From assembly GCA_021828635.1 (NCBI GenBank), contig JAJZEJ010000776.1, forward strand, positions 1 through 9,612: a stretch of DNA of 9,612 nt, in the 5' to 3' direction. The position numbers and the translations under genes were made by a program. Within the stretch, counting starts at the first letter, position 1. Each line of letters begins with the position of its first letter. This stretch comes from Chloroflexota bacterium (lineage in GTDB: Bacteria > Chloroflexota > Ktedonobacteria > Ktedonobacterales > Ktedonobacteraceae). Below, piece after piece: positions 1-6,736 of the stretch. The notes beneath the pieces are model-generated. The model searched no databases and was not told where the DNA came from. It was given only the letters and a program-made list of their open reading frames with translations.

Positions 1-1
1 C

Positions 2-796
2 GTCGGCTCAGAGGCCAATATTCCCTTACCAGACTTTATTACTGCTATTCGTGACAATCTCAATTTAACGCCCAAGCAGGCTATGACGATGCTTAAAGTC
101 AAATCGCTGACAAGTATCAATCTGCGTGAGGCACTGGAAAATTTGCAAGCGATGATCGCGCAGGGTTTTAGCGACATCGATCAGTTGATGGTCGCGCACC
201 CAACTATGCAGGATGCCGCTAACCGCGTCGCGCCAACTGTCAGAAATGCACAAATTGAGCAGCCCGATCAACCCGACCAGCCTCCACAAACAAACAATGA
301 GGTGACGAGAATGCCCTCACGCCCATTGCAGCCCAACCATGAGGCGCAAGACTACGCACAGCCTGAGCCAGTGAGCGCCATCGTGCGTGAGCAGCCTTCC
401 GCTCTTAACCGCTTTGACGAGGAGATCAACCCGGATGAACAGTTGGATGAGGATGAACTCGAAGACCTGGATGAACCCGATGAAGATGCCTATGGGCTGA
501 GCGATAGCGACCGGCTACGGGCTAAAGAATTGCTGGACGAGATGCAAGAGATGCGTGGCACACACACCGCCAGTGCCGAACGCTTGAAGGTGTTGAACCG
601 CTTGGTCTTGCAACAGATCGAGCAGAACCAGTTGAAACAACTTGCCCAGGGTGTGTGGGGTGCCGCTCCCGCGAAATTGAAGGTAGATCAGGCGGAATAT
701 ATTATTAACTGGGCTAAGCAGGATGATTTTATCGGCGAAGCCGAGGCGGTATTGCTCTTATTAGAGGAGGAAAGCTATGCGCGTGGTAACAGGTGA
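2..796 (+). CDS. 3' part of an unrecognised protein with acidic linker (5' end outside window)
   Basis: The reading frame is already open at base 2 and runs without a stop to TGA at 794-796, so the gene begins upstream of the window; the ATG at 83 is internal. The visible 264 residues show three parts. There is an N-terminal helical stretch (about 60 residues, with LTPKQAMTMLKVKS and an LREALENLQAMI helix). Then comes a long low-complexity linker rich in Pro, Gln, Asp and Glu, with an especially acidic run around 415-500. A C-terminal predicted helical domain follows, ending in LLLLEEESYARGNR. No catalytic motif, membrane segment or family signature is recognised. The layout of two helical modules joined by a disordered acidic linker suggests a binding or adaptor protein, but this is inference. 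Its last 20 bases overlap the start of rsmD, and its GAGGAGGAA codons near the end supply the rsmD ribosome binding site, so the two are probably co-translated. Confidence 0.8.
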   Translation, partial: VGSEANIPLPDFITAIRDNLNLTPKQAMTMLKVKSLTSINLREALENLQAMIAQGFSDIDQLMVAHPTMQDAANRVAPTVRNAQIEQPDQPDQPPQTNNEVTRMPSRPLQPNHEAQDYAQPEPVSAIVREQPSALNRFDEEINPDEQLDEDELEDLDEPDEDAYGLSDSDRLRAKELLDEMQEMRGTHTASAERLKVLNRLVLQQIEQNQLKQLAQGVWGAAPAKLKVDQAEYIINWAKQDDFIGEAEAVLLLLEEESYARGNR

Positions 797-1454
797 GGCC
801 AAAGGGCGCAAGCTCAAAGCTCCCAAGACGATGGGAACACGGCCCATCATAGACCGTGTCAAGACGGCCCTCTTCGATATTCTCTCGACCGAGGTAGAGG
901 ATGCACGCTTTCTGGACCTCTTCGGCGGCACCGGTAGTGTGGGCATCGAGGCGCTCAGCCGTGGCGCGGCCAGCGCGACTTTTATCGAGATGAACTACAA
1001 AGTACTCAAACTGCTACGCGAAAACTTGCAGATCACACAACTGGCCGACCGCGCCGAGACCATTCACGGCGATGCCTTCAAATTCCTACAAACCCACTCT
1101 GGAACCGATGCAACCCGCTCTGCAACGCACACACAACCCTCTGTAGGGACCGATTTATCGCGTCCGAGGGTAGAGGGACAACGTGTATATGATATTATCT
1201 ATGTAGCGCCCCCTCAATACCATGAGATGGCGGCGCAAGCCTTGCAATTGCTCGATGGTTCGCCGCTCGTTGCGCCGGAGGGGCTGGTGATTGTGCAGGT
1301 ACATCCCAAAGAGCGTGCGGGTGTGGTCGCCGCGCAATGTACGCATCTGCATCTGGACGACGAACGCCGCTATGGTAGCACGCTCTTACTGTTTTACCGA
1401 CAAGATTCACGGACGGAGCATTCCAAAGATGGAGATACAGTTCAAGAAACCTGA
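777..1454 (+). CDS. rsmD: 16S rRNA (guanine966-N2)-methyltransferase RsmD family
   Basis: RsmD enzymes use S-adenosylmethionine to methylate N2 of G966 in 16S rRNA of the small ribosomal subunit. The N-terminus (MRVVTGEAKGRKLKAP, then TRPIIDRVKTALFDIL) is the family hallmark. Residues 46-64 (LDLFGGTGSVGIEALSRGA) form the SAM-binding motif I, and the E at 71 (FIEMN) is the ribose-binding acidic residue. Length is 225 residues, against a usual ~185-200. Much of the excess is an insertion at about residues 106-136, encoded by a palindromic repeat, just before motif IV. Motif IV, usually (D/N)PPY, reads VAPPQY (143-148), so the Asp/Asn is replaced by Ala. The C-terminus (RRYGSTLLLFYR) is family-like. 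The ATG at 777 has a strong GGAGG-type site and overlaps the upstream gene by 20 bases; the 3' end overlaps the next gene by 26. Family assignment is secure, but the effect of the Ala and the insertion on activity is unknown. Confidence 0.9.
   Translation: MRVVTGEAKGRKLKAPKTMGTRPIIDRVKTALFDILSTEVEDARFLDLFGGTGSVGIEALSRGAASATFIEMNYKVLKLLRENLQITQLADRAETIHGDAFKFLQTHSGTDATRSATHTQPSVGTDLSRPRVEGQRVYDIIYVAPPQYHEMAAQALQLLDGSPLVAPEGLVIVQVHPKERAGVVAAQCTHLHLDDERRYGSTLLLFYRQDSRTEHSKDGDTVQET
1091..1177 (+). repeat. Palindromic repeat insertion inside rsmD
   Basis: The segment starts with three degenerate copies of AACCC(AC/GC)TCTG at 1091, 1112 and 1135 (the third is shortened to AACCCTCTG). An imperfect palindrome at 1137-1177 follows. 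Outer arms CCCTCT (1137-1142) and AGAGGG (1172-1177) enclose a TGTAGGG leader and an inner stem, GGACCGAT (1147-1154) against ATCG-C-GTCC (1157-1165, one bulged C), with a TT loop. The insertion keeps the rsmD frame and encodes residues including PSVGTDLSRPRVEG, which match nothing conserved in RsmD. It looks like a REP/MITE-like repeat that landed in a surface loop without breaking the gene. Confidence 0.72.
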
Positions 1455-1803
1455 TTATATTGTGCTTTATGTCAGCGATATGCAGCGTTCCACCGAGTTC
1501 TACCGCGATGTGCTTGGCTTTTCCTTGCGTTTTGCTTCGCCGGGCTGGACAGAGTTCAGCACAGGTGATGTGACGCTGGCGCTGCATGTCGGTGGCGCAC
1601 CCGGAAATGAAACGACTGAAAAGCGCCCACCAGCCGGAAGCGTGCAATTTGCTTTTGTGGTTGACGATATTCAGGCCGCTTATGAGGCGCTCAAGGCAAA
1701 GGACGTGCATTTCTCGATGCCGCCGGAGAAGCAGTCCACGGGGCGCACGCTAGCTACCTTGCGCGACCCCGATGGCTTCGGAATTACCCTGCAAGAGCGA
1801 TAA
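1429..1803 (+). CDS. VOC (glyoxalase/bleomycin-resistance fold) family protein
   Basis: This 124-residue protein has the length and paired beta-alpha-beta-beta-beta pattern of single-domain VOC proteins. The first module is PDYIVLYVSDMQRSTEFYRDVLGF (residues 8-31). The second begins VQFAFVVDDIQAAYEAL (72-88) and ends with RDPDGFGITL (112-121). The family includes glyoxalases, dioxygenases, epimerases and drug-binding proteins, so the substrate cannot be named. The usual metal-ligand positions look altered: Tyr10 where a His is common, Gln73 where a second His is common, and Thr120 where a Glu is common; His53 remains. A classical divalent-metal site is therefore doubtful, and ligand binding is an alternative. 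The ATG at 1429 was chosen because the protein then starts right at the fold and GGAG sits 10 bases upstream; a longer frame from 1291 has no family resemblance upstream. It overlaps the rsmD end by 26 bases, suggesting translational coupling. Confidence 0.88.
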   Translation: MEIQFKKPDYIVLYVSDMQRSTEFYRDVLGFSLRFASPGWTEFSTGDVTLALHVGGAPGNETTEKRPPAGSVQFAFVVDDIQAAYEALKAKDVHFSMPPEKQSTGRTLATLRDPDGFGITLQER

Positions 1804-1837
1804 GACAGCAAGGAGCGAGAGAAGTGAGAGGGAGCGT

Positions 1838-2320
1838 ATGACAAATAAACCTGGAGGTGGGCGCTTTGCCTTTATCGATGCGGGCGAGGCGGCACGACGC
1901 CTGGGTATTGATCGTATGACCTTCGATCAATGGGTGAAAGATGGGCGCGTAAAACCTTATCGCGCCGGACCGAGTATCTTTGTGCGTGCTGGCGATATCG
2001 AGGCGTTGTATAAAGAGCTACACCCTGATGCAATAGTGGAGCAGGCCGCCGTCGCAGAGGAGCGCGGGAGCGTTCCTGAAGTTAGCGCGAAACCGCTTGG
2101 CTTGGTGAAGCGCCAGCAAGACCCACAGATGCGCGTCTATCTGCGTTTGCAGGCCGATACCAAGTGGTATGACACCTCGGACGACGACATCCGTGCCTGG
2201 TTTCAACTGCTCGATCCCGAAGGCTACGAACGCCACAAGCGCAATGCCGAGCATAGTATCAAAAAGTTGCAATTGGTCATCCGCTTGATTGATGAGGCGC
2301 AAAAACGCCAGGAAGAGTAG
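1838..2320 (+). CDS. Excisionase/MerR-type helix-turn-helix protein
   Basis: This 160-residue predicted DNA-binding protein has an N-terminal winged-helix domain of the excisionase (HTH_17/MerR-like) class at about residues 13-62. DAGEAARRLGIDRMTFDQWVKDGRVKPYR gives the two helices, and GPSIFVRAGDIEAL gives the wing and closing helix. A variable linker (65-95) leads to a C-terminal region, roughly 98-156, with MRVYLRLQADTKWYDTSDDDIRAWFQLLDPEGYE and a long terminal helix; this part is not recognised. The ATG at 1838 is preceded by a purine-rich AGAGGGAG site. An in-frame start at 1772 would lie inside the previous gene and add a low-complexity SERSERER stretch, so it was not used. It is the last + strand gene before the AT-richer island and probably belongs to the rsmD transcript. 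Whether it is a transcription regulator or a DNA-architecture protein cannot be told. Confidence 0.82.
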   Translation: MTNKPGGGRFAFIDAGEAARRLGIDRMTFDQWVKDGRVKPYRAGPSIFVRAGDIEALYKELHPDAIVEQAAVAEERGSVPEVSAKPLGLVKRQQDPQMRVYLRLQADTKWYDTSDDDIRAWFQLLDPEGYERHKRNAEHSIKKLQLVIRLIDEAQKRQEE

Positions 2321-2364
2321 TTTTCTTGAAACAAGGTTCAACGAGCCAGATATTTCAAAGAATG

Positions 2365-3147
2365 TTAAGGTGTAGGAGGCAATGCTTCTTGCATCTTTTC
2401 TATTACAGAATCATTTGGAATATTTTTGGAGAGAAGAAGATTTGTTTTCTCTTGCACCTCTTCAGGAGAAAATATGCAACCGCGCATATCAAGCCAGAAA
2501 TGGTGCAACGCAAATTCTTCGGGTATGAACATACGTTTTAGTGAGCTATGCAGGATATAACTCACATCTTGTACTTGCCATTCGTATACAGGAGCTATCA
2601 ATTGAGGAATATGTATACTGCATTGAGAGATGTGAGAATTCACTTCCTGTAAAATTTCATCAAACTCCATATCCTGCATATACCCAACCATAGCGCCAAC
2701 CTCACAACCTTTTCCATAGCCTTTCTCTGCAAGAAAGAAACGTAACATCCCCGCCATGACATATTGTTCTGTTAATACCCAATTCTTGCTAGTTTCTTGT
2801 CCAAGCCATTTACACTCGAGAGCAAAGTTTCTCTGCCAATGAGGATAAGATGCAGTATGATCCATAATGTTCCAGGAAAAATCAGGAATTTGATCCTCTC
2901 GTCGAGTTTTCTCTTTATCTTCTGGATGGGGAGAATTTTTTGCCTCATAGGCAGGGAGGTAATTCATTTTCAGGTGGGCGTTGGCTTCTACAAAACAGAA
3001 ACTTAATAATCTATTCAACTTTTTCTCATCTCGCACCAAATCGGTTCTTGTTCTGAGAGTGCGGAGAGCTTCGATAATAAGCGTTATCACATCTACTTTG
3101 AAGCGTCCCCACGGATTCGTGTCACGACGGAGAGATTTGCGCCCCAT
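2365..3147 (-). CDS. Putative PD-(D/E)xK restriction endonuclease
   Basis: This protein has about 260 residues. No named family is recognised with certainty, but it carries a plausible PD-(D/E)xK nuclease core: PDF at residues 88-90 (Asp89), then ALECKWLG with Glu111 and Lys113, followed by helical segments (TEQYVMAGMLRFFL). An upstream EAN (Glu54) in a predicted helix could be the additional acidic residue often seen before the core. It lies directly downstream of, and on the same strand as, the large adenine methyltransferase. This is the context expected for the cleavage subunit of a restriction-modification pair, acting on unmethylated DNA. The ATG at 3147 is preceded by TTGGAAAAA. An alternative TTG start at 3159 would begin one base after the methyltransferase stop and add four residues. 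The gene shares the AT-rich composition of its partner. The nuclease call is inference from motif and context; a methylase-associated protein of other function remains possible. Confidence 0.68.
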   Translation of the reverse strand: MGRKSLRRDTNPWGRFKVDVITLIIEALRTLRTRTDLVRDEKKLNRLLSFCFVEANAHLKMNYLPAYEAKNSPHPEDKEKTRREDQIPDFSWNIMDHTASYPHWQRNFALECKWLGQETSKNWVLTEQYVMAGMLRFFLAEKGYGKGCEVGAMVGYMQDMEFDEILQEVNSHISQCSIHIPQLIAPVYEWQVQDVSYILHSSLKRMFIPEEFALHHFWLDMRGCIFSPEEVQEKTNLLLSKNIPNDSVIEKMQEALPPTP

Positions 3148-3160
3148 GAATTTTTCCAAT

Positions 3161-6100
3161 CTACACAGTTTCTTCTAGCATGTGTTCCTGTAGGTACATT
3201 AATTGTACTAATGTTGCCTCTGCATCTTCACGAGCCATACTGCGCGTCCACAATCGACGCTCATCGCGTTTAATCACATAAATTTCTGTATCAGTGACGA
3301 CACGCACCATGCCATCTATGTAAATTCTACGGCTGATTGGATAATGAAGAGCGTTAGCGCATTGCTCTAAAACTTGCTGCCATTCCTGCTCATCAGAGGT
3401 TGTGATAGTAGGTAGCGCATCACCGACCTCTTGAGTTGTAAAAACTACTGCAATCATGGGAATTTGAGCCGGACGGATAACACGCCAGTAAAACTCGCCA
3501 TCCGGTTCTAATTGATGATTCCAGATGGAGAGAAAGGCAAAAAGATAACCTTCAAGCCCTCTTTCTCTAGCTCTCGATTTTGGAAGATCGTCTATTATCC
3601 CCTGAGTAAGCCGGGGGTATCTTGCTAAAGATTGTATAGCCTCACTCTTACTATGCTGATAAAAGAACTCCAAAGTAGTCTCACACGTATCCAAAACCAG
3701 ATCGCGCTGGGCTTCATTCAGTTGATATAGCTCAAAAATGGCCTCATCAAGTTGCTGCTCAAGCGGCTTGACTGCTTGCTGCAAACCACTCTCTAAATAG
3801 TCCTGAACAGGCCATTGTAGAAGTATATCCACTATATCAATAATGTTGTGACGTAGCCGATCTTCTTTAGGAAAGCGAATAGGCAAGCTCATCGCATCTT
3901 CCAACCGAATTTTATGACGCCAGCCTCCCCAGGTTCCAGCTATCATGAAATAGTAATAACGTGCTAGAGAAGACCAGGCAATACCGATAATGATCTTTCG
4001 TTCCCATTCTTCAGCTTCGTCAAGATTAATACCAAATATTGAACTGTCAAAACAATAGGTCCGGTTCTCTAAACGTGCTTCTATCCTACCATTGACGCCA
4101 TTAGCCTGTGTAATACCTTGCCCAATCAATAGACGCCAACCGATCTGAATGCGATCACTTGATGGCAATCTTGTTACTTCTTCTGGTGGCTCTTGCAATA
4201 GAGAAATGTCTACTGGCCCGTATCTTTGAAAATCCTCAGTAGGAAGTACCTTATAGTCACGCAACCATGCACTCGGTTTATTCCTATAAGTGAAACTAGT
4301 TGCTTGAAAACCACGCCCTGGCTCAGACCAATGCTTTTTTTGGCCTAGCTCACTAATAGTAGGATTAATGCGTAAAGCTTTTATGAATGCGGCATCGTGA
4401 TGGTTGCCCCACCAGTACACTTTCCAGAGAAAATCATGGTATATCAGATCAGCTTGTCGCACACGCCGAATATCAGGTTGCCCCAGCACGAATAGTTGCG
4501 CCTTATCAGTAGCCACTGTTTTTTTGACAGATAGATAGCTTATCCAATGGTCAGCAGGTGGTGCTACAGCTTGAAAATGTATAAAAGCGAAAGGAGCATT
4601 AGCTTTTTTATGGAAAAAAGCATGTCTTACGTGAGCAAAATTGACCACAGTTTTTATGGTAGCTTCACTTAGCCAGCGTTGCCGAAATGCTTTGCTATTA
4701 TCACGATGATTAAAAAAGATACCGGTTGAGGCTAATAGACCACATTCTCCTCCGGTTTTTAGCAAGCTCAATGCACGAGCGATAAATGCTTGAGACTGTT
4801 CTTTATCGCCGATAGACCAGCCAAAATGTTGGCACCATTGCTCCTGCTGTTTTTTTGCTTGCTGTATCTCCTTTGTCGTACCTTTTTCAAATCCCCAAGG
4901 CGGATTGCCAGCGATAATATCACATGAGTGTAACGCTATAGGTAAGTCGCCAGGTGAATGATATAGCTTTTCATCTTCTTTTCTTCCCTTATATCTAGTC
5001 GTTTCCAGAGCTTTTCCAACATATTGCCGCTCTTCCTCAACTAAAGAGAAGGTATTACTACAAAATAAGGTATTGAAGTGATTATCATCTTCCAACTGAC
5101 CAGCCTTGAACAGCAGGTTGGGCAAGCGCCAATTTAGAATATCTGGTGGTTGCTGGTAATGAAGAAGAGCAAGATACAGGCTAAAAGCAGCAACGCGCGT
5201 AGCCTCTTCATTAATTTCTATGCCTCTAAGCTGCTCTCGTAAGATATGACGCAAGTTTTCAGCCTGTAACGCCTTCCCTGCTTGCAGCTTGTAATGATAG
5301 CGAACAATTCTACGAAAGGCTTCTACCAAAAAAATACCTGATCCGCAGGCCGGATCCACTATACGGGGATTGGTAGCAAGACGCTCTTCTGTCAGCACCT
5401 GCGAAAGAATAAATTCGACAAGCACGCTTGGAGTGTAATATGTCCCTTTATCATCTTGCTTTACTTCTTTCCTCTTATCATAGATGTTCTCTTTATGATA
5501 AAATTCTTCGTAAATGCTGCTGATAAGTTCTATCGGGATGATCTCAAAATCATAGGCCCAGAAAAAAAGTGTAGGCTGATTGATGTCTGAATATCCTAAG
5601 AGAAATGAGCGTAATCCGTGCAAGTGCTTTTTCTCATCAATCGCCTGCTTTTCCTCAGCATCTTTAGGAAACATATCACCATTGAAATGCTCTGCCAGCC
5701 AGTCAAAGAGCGCATAGGTAAAATCTTTATTACGGAGTACACGCACATAGATACGCTTCTCCTGCCCTGGCCTCAGATCAGGCTTTTCAAGCTCCTCTTG
5801 AAGACAATTTGCCCATTCAGGATGTCCACGAGCAATCTCCTCATAATGCTCCATTTTTAGAACGTTACGATCTTCTAAATAGCGAATAAAAATGGAGCGC
5901 CCTATTAATGCGTGGGCAAAATTTTGTTGAAGCCCTGTTCTCAACAGATAAAGACGGATGGTCTTCAAATCCTGGATTAACTGTCTATCAGCACGTTCTT
6001 CAAAATCACCAAAGAACTTTTCAGCAAAGAGCAAACCAGATTCAACCTGTGTACGGCGATAAGCGTGCAGTTTTTCGGCTACCTGGCTTATATCATGAGC

Positions 6101-6511
6101 AATTGCGAGTTGCCTTTTTTGCAACTCTGTAATCGTCACTGCTGGCGCTTGGTTCAGACGATAAACGCGCAATTCTCCCGGTAGGGCAAGAAATAGACAT
6201 TGTGGACGTGCCATACACCAGATACGGCGAAATATATCAAGCAATATATCTTCATGGGGAATCTGCTGTAATGCATAAAAAACTATTACAGGGTCATTAT
6301 TCACAAAAAAAATCTTTTCAGCACCTACTGTATGTGCTAATGCGAGCCAATCACCTTTATCTAACCACTCTTCTGCCTCTCTACTAGACGGTAATGGAGC
6401 ATTGGTTGCGGTGAGTAATGTACCTTTTAGATAGTCTAAGCTTCTGTACGCTTCATCTAAAAGAGCGCGGGGAGGCTCAAGACGATCTGTAGTCGCAGAG
6501 ATACTACCCAT
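3161..6511 (-). CDS. Eco57I-type N6-adenine DNA methyltransferase (restriction-modification)
   Basis: This 1116-residue SAM-dependent DNA methyltransferase is predicted to methylate adenine N6 in a specific DNA sequence. GTYYTPSVLVEFIL (356-369) is the motif X region. VDPACGSGIFLVEAF (385-399) is motif I, the SAM-binding loop. RGIEINEEA (429-437) follows as motif II. AGNPPWG (534-540) is catalytic motif IV (NPPY class, with Trp as the aromatic residue). Residues ~700-880 (with WGGWRHKIRL and SLPIRFP) look like a TaqI-like C-terminal target-recognition region. The last ~160 residues form an extra domain. The N-terminal ~120 residues have alternating strands and helices (FFVNNDPVIVFYAL, QCLFLALPGELRVYRL) resembling the N-terminal domain common in large Eco57I-class proteins, but no intact PD-(D/E)xK triad is obvious in it. 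The start ATG at 6511 has GGCGGA upstream. It forms a two-gene operon with the downstream putative nuclease. Composition is AT-richer than the flanks, consistent with lateral transfer. Confidence 0.88.
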   Translation of the reverse strand: MGSISATTDRLEPPRALLDEAYRSLDYLKGTLLTATNAPLPSSREAEEWLDKGDWLALAHTVGAEKIFFVNNDPVIVFYALQQIPHEDILLDIFRRIWCMARPQCLFLALPGELRVYRLNQAPAVTITELQKRQLAIAHDISQVAEKLHAYRRTQVESGLLFAEKFFGDFEERADRQLIQDLKTIRLYLLRTGLQQNFAHALIGRSIFIRYLEDRNVLKMEHYEEIARGHPEWANCLQEELEKPDLRPGQEKRIYVRVLRNKDFTYALFDWLAEHFNGDMFPKDAEEKQAIDEKKHLHGLRSFLLGYSDINQPTLFFWAYDFEIIPIELISSIYEEFYHKENIYDKRKEVKQDDKGTYYTPSVLVEFILSQVLTEERLATNPRIVDPACGSGIFLVEAFRRIVRYHYKLQAGKALQAENLRHILREQLRGIEINEEATRVAAFSLYLALLHYQQPPDILNWRLPNLLFKAGQLEDDNHFNTLFCSNTFSLVEEERQYVGKALETTRYKGRKEDEKLYHSPGDLPIALHSCDIIAGNPPWGFEKGTTKEIQQAKKQQEQWCQHFGWSIGDKEQSQAFIARALSLLKTGGECGLLASTGIFFNHRDNSKAFRQRWLSEATIKTVVNFAHVRHAFFHKKANAPFAFIHFQAVAPPADHWISYLSVKKTVATDKAQLFVLGQPDIRRVRQADLIYHDFLWKVYWWGNHHDAAFIKALRINPTISELGQKKHWSEPGRGFQATSFTYRNKPSAWLRDYKVLPTEDFQRYGPVDISLLQEPPEEVTRLPSSDRIQIGWRLLIGQGITQANGVNGRIEARLENRTYCFDSSIFGINLDEAEEWERKIIIGIAWSSLARYYYFMIAGTWGGWRHKIRLEDAMSLPIRFPKEDRLRHNIIDIVDILLQWPVQDYLESGLQQAVKPLEQQLDEAIFELYQLNEAQRDLVLDTCETTLEFFYQHSKSEAIQSLARYPRLTQGIIDDLPKSRARERGLEGYLFAFLSIWNHQLEPDGEFYWRVIRPAQIPMIAVVFTTQEVGDALPTITTSDEQEWQQVLEQCANALHYPISRRIYIDGMVRVVTDTEIYVIKRDERRLWTRSMAREDAEATLVQLMYLQEHMLEETV

Positions 6512-6553
6512 TTATTTTCCGCCTTTTCATACAAACAAAAATTCCATGCAAAT

Positions 6554-6581
6554 ATTCTAATAAAAACTAGTATGTTGTCAA
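6554..6581 (-). promoter_or_regulatory. Sigma70-like promoter for the restriction-modification operon
   Basis: Read on the minus strand there is a perfect -35 box, TTGACA (6581-6576), a 16-base spacer and a -10 box, TAGAAT (6559-6554), five of six matches to TATAAT. Transcription would start near 6547, giving a leader of about 35 bases before the ATG at 6511. The location, directly upstream of the methyltransferase and the only long gap nearby, supports the call. Confidence 0.65.
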
Positions 6582-6650
6582 TTATAACGCATGTGTAATT
6601 ACGCTACAAGTCCCATTTTTGGCGTAACCTTGACCAAAAAGGTGATTTGC

Positions 6651-6680
6651 TTGCTCTATTAGCTGTGCTATGCCTATAAT
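6651..6680 (+). promoter_or_regulatory. Candidate promoter of the pentapeptide-repeat gene
   Basis: A perfect -10 box, TATAAT, lies at 6675-6680. The best -35 candidate is TTGCTC at 6651-6656 with an 18-base spacer; it matches the consensus only in its TTG. Transcription would start near 6687, about 50 bases before the gene. The -10 is convincing, the -35 weak. Confidence 0.45.
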
Positions 6681-6692
6681 GTAAAAATTCTT

Positions 6693-6708
6693 ATGAAAGA
6701 AATTTCAT
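6693..6708 (+). promoter_or_regulatory. Leader hairpin ATGAAA-GAAA-TTTCAT
   Basis: A perfect 6-base inverted repeat, ATGAAA (6693-6698) and TTTCAT (6703-6708), encloses a GAAA (GNRA-type) tetraloop. It lies between the putative transcription start and the ribosome binding site of the pentapeptide-repeat gene. It could be a short leader hairpin or, at DNA level, a small operator. The stem is AT-rich and weak, so the role is speculative. Confidence 0.3.
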
Positions 6709-6718
6709 TATCATTAGT

Positions 6719-6726
6719 AAAGGAGG
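6719..6726 (+). promoter_or_regulatory. Strong ribosome binding site (AAAGGAGG)
   Basis: AAAGGAGG at 6719-6726 is a near-complete Shine-Dalgarno sequence. It is 10 bases before ATG 6737 and only 4 bases before the in-frame GTG 6731. The spacing and the better codon favour ATG 6737 as the start. Confidence 0.7.
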
Positions 6727-6736
6727 CACAGTGGTC

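Noticed and set aside
83..796. ATG at 83 as the true start of the first gene
   Set aside because: The same frame is open back to base 2 with protein-like sequence (VGSEANIPLPDFITAI), so the gene is truncated by the window edge and 83 is internal.
1291..1428. Upstream extension of the VOC gene
   Set aside because: It lies fully within rsmD in another frame and has no VOC-like sequence; the fold starts at residue 1 of the 1429 start.
1772..1837. Upstream extension of the HTH gene
   Set aside because: It overlaps the VOC gene and encodes low-complexity SERSERER; ATG 1838 has a purine-rich ribosome binding site.
2296..2309. GGCG-CAAAAA-CGCC hairpin at the end of the HTH gene as a terminator
   Set aside because: It is inside the coding sequence, has a four-base stem and is not followed by a T-run of useful length.
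6699..6717. Fur-box-like match (minus strand TAATGATAATGAAAT)
   Set aside because: Only the left half resembles the enterobacterial consensus; the right half diverges, and no iron-related gene is nearby.
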